Shown here: positions 9,860 to 18,015 of the stretch, in pieces
How positions within the stretch are numbered: position 1 is the first letter of the stretch
How the letters are laid out: each line of letters begins with the position of its first letter
DNA from: Virgibacillus sp. SK37
Lineage (GTDB): Bacteria > Bacillota > Bacilli > Bacillales > Amphibacillaceae
Reading direction: 5' to 3'
DNA: 64,000 nt
Assembly: GCF_000725285.1 (NCBI RefSeq)
Contig: NZ_CP007161.1
Coordinates: forward strand, 62,001-126,000
Program-made: the position numbers and the translations under genes
Notes under the pieces: generated by a model
What the model was told of the DNA's origin: nothing
The model's database searches: none
The model's input: the letters and a program-made list of their open reading frames with translations, nothing else

Positions 9860-9990
9860 AATTAAAAAAAATTCTAATATATTGGGGGTTTTCAATGAAT
9901 CGCAAAATGAATAAACTCTGTAGTAACGGAGTTGATGTCTCGCTTGTACTTAAGACGTTCATTCTGTGTATCACGCGAAATAGACAACTA

Positions 9991-9999
9991 TGCTATAAT
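9991..9999 (+). promoter_or_regulatory. Extended -10 promoter before yabM
   Basis: TGCTATAAT is a perfect extended -10 hexamer. No good -35 is visible at 17 bp. Confidence 0.45.
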
Positions 10000-10034
10000 A
10001 ATTTCACATTGTAATTTTAAAAAGGACGTTATTT

Positions 10035-11627
10035 ATGGGCGTGAATGAAACAAATAAACTCGTCAAAAGTGCATTACTGCTAACAGCGGGTGGACTTATC
10101 AGTAAGGTTCTAAGTGCTGGATACCGGGTCCCATTACAAAATTTAACTGGCGATATTGGTTTTTATATCTATCAACAAATTTATCCTATTTTAGGAATCG
10201 CTCTTATGCTTTCCCTATATGGCTTTCCTTCAGCTATCTCCAAAATGGCAATGGATCTAAAGCGAATGGGAAAGAAGTTAACTTTTAAGACCTTTCATCT
10301 TCCCATCATACTTATTTTATTATGTATAAATGCCACACTCTTTCTATTTTTATTACTTAACGCAGATTTACTGGCTGTTTGGATTGGAGATGAGAGGCTT
10401 GCTGGCACATATCGTTTCAGTGCCTTTATCTTTTTAGTTATTCCCTTCACCGCTTTACTTCGCGGTGTATTTCAGAGTAACCAATACATGAAACCAGTAG
10501 CTTTCTCTCAAATCGGAGAACAGATAGTTAGGGTCTTTATTATTGTAGGAGCAGCAGTAGTTATTTCAACACAGCAGATTAATTTATATAAAATTGGGCA
10601 GGCAGCTGTTTGGGCAGCTATTCTAGGCTCAATTACTGCGCTTTTCATTTTAGTAATATTCTATCGGAACAAACAATTAAAAAAAGAAGAGACCAATCAT
10701 CCTGTCCCATGGAATTATTATGTAAATACATTACTCATTTTGGGATTGGCTGCGACATTAAACCATATGGTATTACTAGTTATTCAATTTGCTGATACGT
10801 TTACATTGCTTCCTAGCTTACTTGGCCATGGCCTGGACAAGCAGACCGCAATGGAGGCAAAAGGTGTATTTGATCGTGGACAGCCACTGATTCAACTTGG
10901 CATCGTGCTTGGTTCCTCTTTTGCCTTGGCCCTTCTCCCTTCTATTTCTCAAAAGCGGCTGGAGGATGACCCGGAGACCTTTTATTTTTATATACGAGGG
11001 GCATTGAAATTCAGTTTGTATTTAGCGGTAGGGGCTTGTATTGGATTAATTATTATTTTTAAAGAAGTGAATGAATTACTATACCAAAACGCGGAAGGTA
11101 CACGCTACCTGCAAATCCTCGTATCTGCTATTGTTTTTGCTTCTATTGCGATTACCGCCTCTTCCATACTCCAGGGTCTCGGTTATGTGAAGCGTACGGC
11201 AGGCTTCATCTTAATAGCTTTCTTTGTAAAGTGGATTGCTAATCAAACACTCGTTCCATGGATAGGAATAATCGGAGCAGCGTTAGCTACTACTGTCAGT
11301 CTGCTTTTGCTGTGTATCATCGTATCGATGGAATTACGAAGAAAGGTACCTGGTTTACATTTTTATAAACAAATCAATTGGAAGGTGCTTAGTGGTGCAG
11401 CCGGTTTAATGATTATTTATTTGGCTATAGGAAATTTTATTATTTCTTTCATGGAAGATATGTCTAGGTGGGGATTGCTGGTATACGTAGTATTCATTTC
11501 TTTTACAGGTGGGGCTATATATATTTTTTGTATGATAAGATGGAAAGCATTTACGATTAAAGAATTACGCATGCTGCCAGCATCTAATTTTTTTATTCGG
11601 ATTTATAAGGAGAGAAATAAAATATGA
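10035..11627 (+). CDS. yabM: YabM, SpoVB/MurJ-like polysaccharide flippase
   Basis: This is a 530-residue polytopic membrane protein of the MOP exporter superfamily (SpoVB, MurJ and Wzx relatives), proposed to move lipid-linked saccharides across the membrane. About 14 hydrophobic segments are spread along its length. The N-terminus has a family pattern (LLTAGGLISKVLSAGYRVPL). It overlaps the mazG-type gene by four bases (ATGA), so translation is probably coupled. The substrate cannot be read from the sequence. Confidence 0.88.
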   Translation: MGVNETNKLVKSALLLTAGGLISKVLSAGYRVPLQNLTGDIGFYIYQQIYPILGIALMLSLYGFPSAISKMAMDLKRMGKKLTFKTFHLPIILILLCINATLFLFLLLNADLLAVWIGDERLAGTYRFSAFIFLVIPFTALLRGVFQSNQYMKPVAFSQIGEQIVRVFIIVGAAVVISTQQINLYKIGQAAVWAAILGSITALFILVIFYRNKQLKKEETNHPVPWNYYVNTLLILGLAATLNHMVLLVIQFADTFTLLPSLLGHGLDKQTAMEAKGVFDRGQPLIQLGIVLGSSFALALLPSISQKRLEDDPETFYFYIRGALKFSLYLAVGACIGLIIIFKEVNELLYQNAEGTRYLQILVSAIVFASIAITASSILQGLGYVKRTAGFILIAFFVKWIANQTLVPWIGIIGAALATTVSLLLLCIIVSMELRRKVPGLHFYKQINWKVLSGAAGLMIIYLAIGNFIISFMEDMSRWGLLVYVVFISFTGGAIYIFCMIRWKAFTIKELRMLPASNFFIRIYKERNKI

Positions 11628-13069
11628 GTAAAATTGAGATTATCGGATTAGGAGCAGGAGATATCGATCAGTTACCTCTTGGTCTCTATAAGAAATTAGT
11701 TAATCAAAAAAGCACGGTGTATACTCGTACAAAAGACCATCCGGTGATTCGTACACTTGAAGATGAAGGAGTACAGTTTACATCCTTCGATTCGATGTAT
11801 GAAGAGGAAACTAACTTTGTTGATGTATATGAGCGTATTGTCAGGAGCTTAATTGAGAAGGGAAGAAAGGAACCAATAATATACACCGTTCCAGGTCATC
11901 CGATGCTTGCCGAAAAGACCGTCCAGTTGTTATTGGAGCAAAAAGAGGTTGAAATAGACATCCTTGGTGGACAAAGTTATCTTGATGATTTATTTACTAC
12001 ATTACAAATGGATCCTATCGAAGGCTTCCAATTTGTAGACGGGACGTCCTTTAATCGCAATCAGCTGAATTACCGCAATCATATTATATTTTGCCAGGTA
12101 TATGATCGGTTTATTGCTTCAGAGGTCAAGCTTGCTTTATTAGAAGATTTACCACCTGAATTTGAAATAAAAGTCGTAGATGCTGCTGGAAGTGAACAAG
12201 AATCTGTCCGTACGATGCCACTTGAGGAATTAGATCACTCGATGGAAATAAGCAATTTAACAAGCATATATATTCCTCCAGTAACAGAAAACCTGCTTCA
12301 ACACACATTTCCTAGATTAAAAGAGGTTATTGCCATATTAAGAGGTCCTGATGGATGTCCATGGGATAGGGAACAAACACATGAAACCTTGCGGGAGTAT
12401 GCCGTGGAAGAGGCCTATGAGCTAATAGATGCAATTGATCAACAAGATGATGAAAATATAGTCGAAGAACTTGGTGATATTTTGCTTCAAGTAATGCTTC
12501 ATAGTCAGATTGGAGAGGATAACGGATTCTTTACGGTAGATGATGTAATCCGTTCAATTACTGCAAAGATGATTCACCGCCATCCACATGTGTTCGCTGA
12601 TGTCTCTGTAGATTCAGTTGATCAAGTTTATAAAAATTGGGATGAATTAAAACGAGAGGAAAAAGGGGAGGTTCGAACCTCCTTGTTGGATGGAGTACCT
12701 AATCATCTTCCTTCTCTTGCAAAAGCATATAAATTACAAAAAAAGGCTGCCAAAGTAGGATTTAATTGGGACAATGTGGATGACATTTGGAGTAAGCTTA
12801 ATGAGGAAATAAAAGAAGTGAAAGAGGCCATACAATCTGGAAACGAGGAAGAAATAGAAAAAGAGTTTGGAGATGTCCTGTTTGTCCTGGCAAATTTAAC
12901 GCGTTATTATAAAATAAACCCGGAAATTGCATTGAATCGGTCTAACCAGAAATTTTATTCTCGTTTTCATTTCATTGAAGAACAGATTCAAGAGAATAAC
13001 CTTAACATAAACAATGTTTCCTTAGAAGAAATGGATTATTTTTGGAATCAGGCAAAAGAGAGGGAGTAG
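11624..13069 (+). CDS. yabN: YabN, SAM methylase-like / MazG nucleotide pyrophosphohydrolase fusion
   Basis: This is a two-domain protein. Residues 1-220 resemble the tetrapyrrole (SAM-dependent) methylase fold (IEIIGLGAGDIDQLPLGLYK). Residues about 240-480 form a MazG-type NTP pyrophosphohydrolase with acidic metal ligands in EEAYELIDAI and EELGDILLQVMLHSQI, followed by a second MazG-like segment (EKEFGDVLFVLANL). MazG enzymes hydrolyse non-canonical NTPs. The role of the methylase-like half is unknown. It is coupled to yabM and followed after 6 bp by rqcP. Confidence 0.93.
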   Translation: MSKIEIIGLGAGDIDQLPLGLYKKLVNQKSTVYTRTKDHPVIRTLEDEGVQFTSFDSMYEEETNFVDVYERIVRSLIEKGRKEPIIYTVPGHPMLAEKTVQLLLEQKEVEIDILGGQSYLDDLFTTLQMDPIEGFQFVDGTSFNRNQLNYRNHIIFCQVYDRFIASEVKLALLEDLPPEFEIKVVDAAGSEQESVRTMPLEELDHSMEISNLTSIYIPPVTENLLQHTFPRLKEVIAILRGPDGCPWDREQTHETLREYAVEEAYELIDAIDQQDDENIVEELGDILLQVMLHSQIGEDNGFFTVDDVIRSITAKMIHRHPHVFADVSVDSVDQVYKNWDELKREEKGEVRTSLLDGVPNHLPSLAKAYKLQKKAAKVGFNWDNVDDIWSKLNEEIKEVKEAIQSGNEEEIEKEFGDVLFVLANLTRYYKINPEIALNRSNQKFYSRFHFIEEQIQENNLNINNVSLEEMDYFWNQAKERE

Positions 13070-13075
13070 GAAAAG

Positions 13076-13336
13076 ATGAGATTAGATAAGTTTTTAAAGA
13101 TTTCCAGACTAATTAAACGTCGTACACTGGCGAAGGAAGTAGCAGATCAAGGCAGAATTACCATTAATGGGAATCAGGCAAAAGCTTCTTCGACTGTTGC
13201 AGTGGGTGATGAGCTAATGATTAAATTCGGTCAGAAATTGGTTACCATTGAAGTAACAGCTCTTCGCGAAAATGTAAAAAAGGATGAAGCTGAGACTTTG
13301 TATAAGGTAATAAAAGAGGAAAAAAAGGACGAATAA
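13076..13336 (+). CDS. rqcP: RqcP (YabO), S4-domain ribosome quality-control factor
   Basis: RqcP binds the stalled 50S subunit with RqcH and promotes C-terminal alanine tailing. The 86-residue product is an S4 RNA-binding domain (MRLDKFLKISRLIKRRTLA, then GNQAKASSTVAVGDELMIKFG) with a short charged tail. It lies 6 bp after yabN, within the same operon, and ends just before a bidirectional terminator. Confidence 0.94.
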   Translation: MRLDKFLKISRLIKRRTLAKEVADQGRITINGNQAKASSTVAVGDELMIKFGQKLVTIEVTALRENVKKDEAETLYKVIKEEKKDE

Positions 13337-13338
13337 AA

Positions 13339-13368
13339 AAGCGCCCGGTTCAGTGGAATCGGGCGCTT
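13339..13368. terminator. Bidirectional terminator between rqcP and htpG
   Basis: AAGCGCCCG (13339-13347) pairs with CGGGCGCTT (13360-13368) across a 12-base loop between two convergent genes. On the reverse strand the stem is followed by six T, so it is strongest for htpG. Confidence 0.85.
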
Positions 13369-13381
13369 GTGCTTTTGAGAT

Positions 13382-15262
13382 TTAAACCATCACTTTACAT
13401 ATGTCATTTGTAAATTCTACTGGATCTCCAACTGGGAGACCTTCAATAAGTAATGCCTGATTGTAAAGTAAATTTGTATATAACGCAAATTTTTCTTTAT
13501 CGCTTTCGTAAGCTGTCTTTAGTGAGTGATAGACTTCGTGATCTGGGTTGATTTCCAGTACCTTCTCTGCCTTTATTTGTTGATTGTTAGGCATTGCGCT
13601 AAGTACTTTTTCCATTTCCACAGAGATCTCTCCATCTGTTGATAAGCAGACAGGATGTGATTTGAGTCGATTAGAGACCTTTACATCCTTTACCTTGCCT
13701 TCTAGCTGCTTTTTCATTTCTGTGAACAAATCTTTGTTGGAGGCTGCTTCTTCCTCAGCTTTATTATTTTCCTCTGTCATATCTAAGCCAAGGTCTCCAC
13801 TGGATACAGAGCGGAATTCCTTCTCCTTGTATTGCATGAGCATCTTTATAGCAAATTCATCTACTTCATCGGTAAAGTAGAGAATTTCATATCCTTTATC
13901 TGCAACTAGTTCTGTTTGAGGTAGTTTATCAATCCGATCAATGGATTCGCCTGTTGCATAATAAATATATTTTTGATCCTCTGGCATTCTCGATGCATAC
14001 TCATCAAGTGATACTAATTTCTTTTCCTTTGAAGAATAGAAAAGCAGCAAATCCTGTAGGGTATCTTTGTTCGCACCGAAGTCGCTGTACACACCATATT
14101 TTAATTGGCGTCCAAATGACTCAAAGAATTTCTCATACCCTTCCCGATCTTCTCTTAACAGCTGTAAAAGCTGTTGTTTAATTTTCTTTGTTATATTCTT
14201 TGAGATTAATTTTAATTGACGATCATGCTGTAGCATTTCCCGTGAAATATTTAAGGATAAGTCTTCCGAGTCGACCAATCCCTTCACAAAGCTAAAATAA
14301 TCTGGCAAGAGCTCAGCACACTTCTCCATAATCAACACACCATTTGAATACAATTCCAGGCCTTTTTCATATTCAGCTGTGTAATAGTTATATGGTGTAG
14401 TTTCCGGAATGTATAAAATAGAATTATAACGAATGGTTCCATCAACATGGATATGGATATGTTTTAGTGGCTTATCAAAGCCATACCTTTTTTCCTGATA
14501 AAAGTTCTCATAGTCTTCATCTGTTAATTCACTCTTATTCTTTTTCCAGATCGGCACCATGCTGTTTATTGTTTCTTCTTCTGTATACTCTGTGTAATCT
14601 TCGCTACCTTCTTCTTTTGGTTCCTTTTTTGTAATATCCATCTTAATTGGGTACCGAATGAAGTCAGAGTATTTCTTAATAATTTGCTTCAAACGGTATT
14701 CTTCAAGATATTCATCATAGTTTTCATCTTCGGTATTTTCCATGATCTTAAGGATAATTTCTGTGCCAACATCCTCTTTATTGGCTGTTTCTATTGTATA
14801 TCCGTCAGCACCTTTGGATTCCCATACATAAGCTTCCTCATTACCAAGTGCACGGCTAATGACTTTTACTTCTTCTGCAACCATGAATGCAGCATAGAAG
14901 CCTACCCCGAATTGGCCGATAATATCATGTCCATCTTTTGTTTCATTTTCTTTTTTAAATGCTAATGATCCACTTTGAGCGATGACCCCAAGATTGTTTT
15001 CCAATTCCTCTTTGGTCATTCCTATCCCTGTATCCTTGATTTTCAACAAGCGATTTTCTTTATCAGCACTTATTTTTATGTAGTAATTGCCCATATCAAA
15101 GTCCAGGGAATCATCTGTAAGTGCCTTGTAGTATATTTTGTCAATAGCATCACTGGAGTTGGATATCAATTCTCGTAGAAATACTTCTTTTTGTGAGTAA
15201 ATTGAGTTAATCATCATTTCCAATAATCTTTTTGATTCTGCCTGAAACTGCTTTTTAACCAT
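13382..15262 (-). CDS. htpG: HtpG, bacterial Hsp90 chaperone
   Basis: HtpG is the ATP-dependent Hsp90 homologue that helps protein folding under stress. The N-terminal GHKL ATPase domain shows [23 protein letters not shown] and [13 protein letters not shown]. The middle domain has the [14 protein letters not shown] segment. The 626 residues match the family. A TTG 18 bases upstream overlaps the ribosome site (GAAGGGAG), so the ATG ending at 15262 is chosen. It interrupts the yabO-yabP neighbourhood known from B. subtilis and runs against the flanking genes. It has its own SigA promoter and a CIRCE operator. Confidence 0.97.
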   Translation of the reverse strand: MVKKQFQAESKRLLEMMINSIYSQKEVFLRELISNSSDAIDKIYYKALTDDSLDFDMGNYYIKISADKENRLLKIKDTGIGMTKEELENNLGVIAQSGSLAFKKENETKDGHDIIGQFGVGFYAAFMVAEEVKVISRALGNEEAYVWESKGADGYTIETANKEDVGTEIILKIMENTEDENYDEYLEEYRLKQIIKKYSDFIRYPIKMDITKKEPKEEGSEDYTEYTEEETINSMVPIWKKNKSELTDEDYENFYQEKRYGFDKPLKHIHIHVDGTIRYNSILYIPETTPYNYYTAEYEKGLELYSNGVLIMEKCAELLPDYFSFVKGLVDSEDLSLNISREMLQHDRQLKLISKNITKKIKQQLLQLLREDREGYEKFFESFGRQLKYGVYSDFGANKDTLQDLLLFYSSKEKKLVSLDEYASRMPEDQKYIYYATGESIDRIDKLPQTELVADKGYEILYFTDEVDEFAIKMLMQYKEKEFRSVSSGDLGLDMTEENNKAEEEAASNKDLFTEMKKQLEGKVKDVKVSNRLKSHPVCLSTDGEISVEMEKVLSAMPNNQQIKAEKVLEINPDHEVYHSLKTAYESDKEKFALYTNLLYNQALLIEGLPVGDPVEFTNDICKVMV

Positions 15263-15295
15263 CGTTAAAACTCCCTTCAAGTTGATGATATCATA

Positions 15296-15322
15296 TTAGC
15301 ACTCGTTCATTAAGAGTGATAA
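15296..15322 (-). promoter_or_regulatory. CIRCE operator (HrcA site) of htpG
   Basis: TTAGCACTC, nine bases, GAGTGATAA: the CIRCE inverted repeat (TTAGCACTC-N9-GAGTGCTAA) with one mismatch. It lies just downstream of the predicted transcription start on the reverse strand, the usual place for HrcA repression. Confidence 0.9.
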
Positions 15323-15332
15323 TCCCATAAAA

Positions 15333-15361
15333 TAAATATCATATCCATTGGCAGGTGTCAA
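15333..15361 (-). promoter_or_regulatory. SigA promoter of htpG
   Basis: On the reverse strand, TTGACA (15361-15356), a 17-bp spacer and TATTTA (15338-15333). The predicted start is near 15326, next to the CIRCE. Confidence 0.75.
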
Positions 15362-15412
15362 GAAACACTCTTCTTATATGTTGGATTCAGGTTCTACACT
15401 TGTCCTTTCGTT

Positions 15413-15420
15413 CATATAGT
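15413..15420 (+). promoter_or_regulatory. Possible SigE -10 of yabP
   Basis: CATATAGT fits the SigE -10 form CATANNNT and lies 11 bp before the ribosome site. The -35 region is not convincing. B. subtilis yabP is a SigE gene. Confidence 0.4.
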
Positions 15421-15446
15421 AATAGGGATAAGGAGGGTCTCTTACA

Positions 15447-15752
15447 ATGAACTATTATGAAAATAAACCAACGACAACAGATACACGTGTGCAAACAGAT
15501 CATTATGTAAAAATGAATAACCGAAGAAATCTGGAAATAACAGGTGTAAAGGAAGTCGACAGTTTTGATAATGAAGAATTTCTACTGGAAACGGTAATGG
15601 GTTACTTAATTATACGTGGACAAAATCTTCAATTAAAAAACCTCGATGTTGGAGAGGGAAATGTAACTATTAAAGGAAAAGTGTACGAGCTATCTTATGT
15701 GGACGAGCAGCAGGAGAAAGCTAAAGGATTCTTTAGCAAGCTCTTCAGATGA
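15447..15752 (+). CDS. yabP: YabP, sporulation protein
   Basis: This 101-residue YabP/YqfC-family sporulation protein has the conserved core RRNLEITGVKEVDSFDNEEF and LIIRGQNLQLKNLDV. It is expressed in the mother cell in B. subtilis and linked to spore coat or cortex formation; its molecular role is unknown. AGGAGGG (about 15431-15437) precedes the ATG. Its stop codon overlaps the yabQ start (ATGA). Confidence 0.93.
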   Translation: MNYYENKPTTTDTRVQTDHYVKMNNRRNLEITGVKEVDSFDNEEFLLETVMGYLIIRGQNLQLKNLDVGEGNVTIKGKVYELSYVDEQQEKAKGFFSKLFR

Positions 15753-16348
15753 CATTAGATACACAATTTATGACCATGTTCGCTATGGTTTTAAGTGGCC
15801 TCTATCTGGGTATAGCTCTAGAAACCTTCTATCGGTTCAAGCCATTCTGGAAGAAGAACGTATTTCTATCCTATCTCATGGAGGTCCTTTTTTGGACTTC
15901 TCAAACTGTCATCCTATTTTATGTGCTCTTTCGGGTTAATGGTGGGGAGCTACGATTTTACATTATTGCTGCATGTGTGCTTGGTTTTGCTATTTATCAG
16001 GTTCTTGTCGCTAAACTATATAAGAAATTGTTGGAATATATTATACGAGTAATTGCTGCTATTTATCACTTTTTTGAAAGGCTTATCCAGCTGCTCCTCA
16101 TTAATCCAATAAAGTGGATGATAAGCATAGTGATTGCTTTAGTGCTTTGGCTTATTCATCTGATAGGCATCATTCTTCTTTTTTGTCTTAAAGTAGTGTT
16201 TTTCCCAATTAGGGGCTTGTTAAGATTGATATACTCCATTTTACCGAAAAAGATTCAAAGTTTTTTACTCAACATAGCAGGATTTTGTAGTACAATGAAG
16301 AATATAACAACTAAATGGATACATTTTATATGGTCAAAGAGGAGGTAA
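15749..16348 (+). CDS. yabQ: YabQ, spore cortex membrane protein
   Basis: This 199-residue membrane protein has three N-terminal hydrophobic segments (about 1-90) and a longer hydrophobic region (about 125-165). It matches the YabQ family, which is needed for spore cortex synthesis in B. subtilis. Start and stop overlap with yabP (ATGA) implies translational coupling. divIC follows after 4 bp. Confidence 0.9.
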   Translation: MTLDTQFMTMFAMVLSGLYLGIALETFYRFKPFWKKNVFLSYLMEVLFWTSQTVILFYVLFRVNGGELRFYIIAACVLGFAIYQVLVAKLYKKLLEYIIRVIAAIYHFFERLIQLLLINPIKWMISIVIALVLWLIHLIGIILLFCLKVVFFPIRGLLRLIYSILPKKIQSFLLNIAGFCSTMKNITTKWIHFIWSKRR

Positions 16349-16352
16349 AAGC

Positions 16353-16733
16353 TTGTCAGCGAGAGAAAAAACAGTTACAAGACTGGATTCGAATTACATG
16401 CAGCAATATGATGTGTACATAGAGAGACAAAAGAGAAAAAAACAACGTTTGATTCGTCGTCTTGTGTTATTTTCTTTAATAGCTCTCTTGGCTATCGGAA
16501 GCTTAGCATCCTATCATTTTAATCAACGGGAACTCCGTGCGGAAAAAATGGAGGAATACGAACAGCTGCAGGATGAATTAGCCACATTAAAGAAAGAAGA
16601 AAAGAATATGAAAGAGGAAATCACCTTGCTTAATGATGAAGAGTATGTCTTGGAAATTGCAAGGACAAACTATTTCTTCTCCAAAGAAGGGGAATTAATC
16701 TTTAATATTCCTCAAGAAAAGCCGTCATATTGA
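16353..16733 (+). CDS. divIC: DivIC, cell-division septum protein
   Basis: DivIC is the FtsB-like bitopic protein that forms a complex with FtsL and DivIB at the division site. It has a basic cytoplasmic segment (about 1-35), one membrane segment (about 37-56, LVLFSLIALLAIGSLASYH), then a coiled coil (about 60-100) and a C-terminal domain with the YVLEIARTNYFFSKEGELIF pattern. The start is TTG, 126 residues, preceded by GAGGAGG (16338-16344). Confidence 0.94.
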   Translation: MSAREKTVTRLDSNYMQQYDVYIERQKRKKQRLIRRLVLFSLIALLAIGSLASYHFNQRELRAEKMEEYEQLQDELATLKKEEKNMKEEITLLNDEEYVLEIARTNYFFSKEGELIFNIPQEKPSY

Positions 16734-16759
16734 CACACATTTATAAGCTTAGCTATAAT
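16730..16759 (+). promoter_or_regulatory. SigA promoter of yabR
   Basis: TTGACA (16730-16735), an 18-bp spacer and TATAAT (16754-16759): both hexamers perfect. The -35 overlaps the divIC stop codon. Confidence 0.8.
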
Positions 16760-16876
16760 ATAATAGAGAAGACATGATATTCTGATTATAAATGAATCAG
16801 GATGCTGGAAAGATGAATGTTCCATAGTTATGGGGTTTCCATTTTTCTAAAAATTTTAAGGAGGAGCATTTTTTTT

Positions 16877-17263
16877 ATGTCAATCGAAGTAGGCAGCAAG
16901 CTGCAGGGAAAGGTAACTGGTATCACTAATTTTGGAGCGTTTGTGGAGCTTGAGGAAGGTAAAACGGGCTTAGTTCACATTAGTGAAGTTGCCGACAACT
17001 ATGTGAAAGACATTAATGAACACCTTAGTGTTGGTGAAGAAGTGAAGGTTAAAGTTATTAATGTTGAAAAGGATGGTAAGATTGGTCTGTCTATTAAAAA
17101 AGCAAAAGACAAACCAAAACGTCCACAGCGTGATCCACGTGAGCGTACGGAATCATTTGAATCCAAAATGAACCGTTTCCTCAAAGATTCAGAAGACCGT
17201 TTGGCCTCTTTAAAGAAGCACACGGAATCCAAACGCGGGGGTCGAGGTGCTAAAAGAGGATAG
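16877..17263 (+). CDS. yabR: YabR, S1-domain RNA-binding protein
   Basis: A 128-residue protein with one S1 OB-fold (about 1-75: VGSKLQGKVTGITNFGAFVE, GLVHISEV, GEEVKVKVINVEKDGKIGLS) and a basic, disordered tail (KPKRPQRDPRER to the end). It is an RNA-binding, general-stress-protein-13-like factor. The upstream open frame from 16817 lacks a ribosome site, whereas AAGGAGGAG (16858-16866) precedes the ATG at 16877. Confidence 0.92.
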   Translation: MSIEVGSKLQGKVTGITNFGAFVELEEGKTGLVHISEVADNYVKDINEHLSVGEEVKVKVINVEKDGKIGLSIKKAKDKPKRPQRDPRERTESFESKMNRFLKDSEDRLASLKKHTESKRGGRGAKRG

Positions 17264-17296
17264 CAGTTGCTGTCTATAGACAATGCTCTATATAAA

Positions 17297-17331
17297 TAAA
17301 AACCAGGTTCCGATTGGAAGCTGGTTTTTTT
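17297..17331 (+). terminator. Rho-independent terminator after yabR
   Basis: AAAACCAG (17299-17306) pairs with CTGGTTTT (17321-17328), with an inner TTCC/GGAA pairing, and a T run follows. Confidence 0.85.
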
Positions 17332-17350
17332 GGCTTTACATAATAAATAT

Positions 17351-17544
17351 CTGTGGCGGATACTCTCGCTCTGCAGCTGATTAATTTCTTCTTCGGCAGA
17401 TACTTTCGCTCTGCAGCTGATTAAATTAATCTGCGGCGGATAGTTTCGCTCTGCGGCAGATTAATTTTTTCTACGGGGGATAGTTTCGCTCTGCAGCTGA
17501 TTACTTTCTTCTCCGGCGGATACTCTCGCTCTACGGCTGGTTAG
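17351..17544. repeat. Five-unit tandem repeat of about 40 bp
   Basis: Five imperfect direct repeats follow one another between yabR and the tRNA. Each unit carries GGATA, then CTCTCGCT or TTTCGCTCTGC, then a CAGCTGATTA or related ending. Units start near 17351, 17392, 17431, 17472 and 17512. There is no spacer diversity of CRISPR type and no open frame that would give a repeated peptide. No function is apparent. Confidence 0.85.
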
Positions 17545-17555
17545 TACATCAAGCA

Positions 17556-17594
17556 AAAAAAAACCTGCAGGAACAATAGTTCTCTGCAGGTTTT
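17556..17594 (-). terminator. Terminator of tRNA-Met
   Basis: An 11-bp stem (17560-17570 with 17584-17594) is followed on the reverse strand by about ten T, just downstream of the tRNA 3' end. Confidence 0.85.
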
Positions 17595-17602
17595 CTTTTT
17601 GA

Positions 17603-17676
17603 TAGCGGCGGAGGGGATCGAACCCACGACCTCACGGGTATGAACCGTACGCTCTCGCCAGCTGAGCTACGCCGCC
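17603..17676 (-). tRNA. trnM: Elongator tRNA-Met (CAU)
   Basis: A 74-nt cloverleaf on the reverse strand. The acceptor stem GGCGGCG pairs with CGCCGCT (one G-U), the D arm contains GCTCAGCTGGC, the anticodon loop TTCATAC gives CAU, and the T arm contains GGTTCGATCC. A normal first acceptor pair and no GGG/CCC anticodon-stem signature indicate the elongator, not the initiator. CCA is not encoded. A tRNA-Met stands at the same place in B. subtilis. Confidence 0.96.
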
Positions 17677-17695
17677 AAATAAGTCAACAAAAAAT

Positions 17696-17724
17696 ATAAT
17701 ACAACAGCCTCACTCTGATGTCAA
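17696..17724 (-). promoter_or_regulatory. SigA promoter of tRNA-Met
   Basis: On the reverse strand, TTGACA (17724-17719), a 17-bp spacer and TATTAT (17701-17696). The start is predicted a few bases upstream of the tRNA. Confidence 0.75.
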
Positions 17725-17924
17725 TAGAAAAGTAGAAAGTAAATAAAGGAATAACAGATAATTTAGATGTCCTACCAAGTTGTAACAAAACACTACGCTT
17801 TGCTTTATTCGCCACATCCTTAGGATTTTCAACAAAATAAAAGATTATGTCATTAATCCCTTTCCTTGTATATCAATAGTAACGTTCATATGTTCGTGTT
17901 GAATCATGCCTGTTTTTTAGAAAC

Positions 17925-17993
17925 AAGTCGAACGATTCTTGCATAGCACCCTGCTCTTTTGACAAAAAAAGAAGGCATATTGTGGTTTAATAT
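17925..17993 (+). promoter_or_regulatory. Spo0A-type spoIIE promoter with a 21-bp spacer
   Basis: A perfect -35-like TTGACA (17959-17964) and TTTAAT (17986-17991, or TAATAT 17988-17993) are 21 or 23 bp apart. The spoIIE and spoIIG promoters of B. subtilis share such long spacers and use SigA with Spo0A. AGTCGAA (17926-17932) and TTGACAAA (17959-17966) resemble 0A boxes (TGTCGAA), each with one mismatch in one orientation. Confidence 0.6.
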
Positions 17994-18015
17994 CACAAAG
18001 AGGGAGTGGTTATGT

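Noticed and set aside
17351-17544. CRISPR array
   Set aside because: Units are imperfect contiguous repeats without unique spacers, and no cas genes are in the window.
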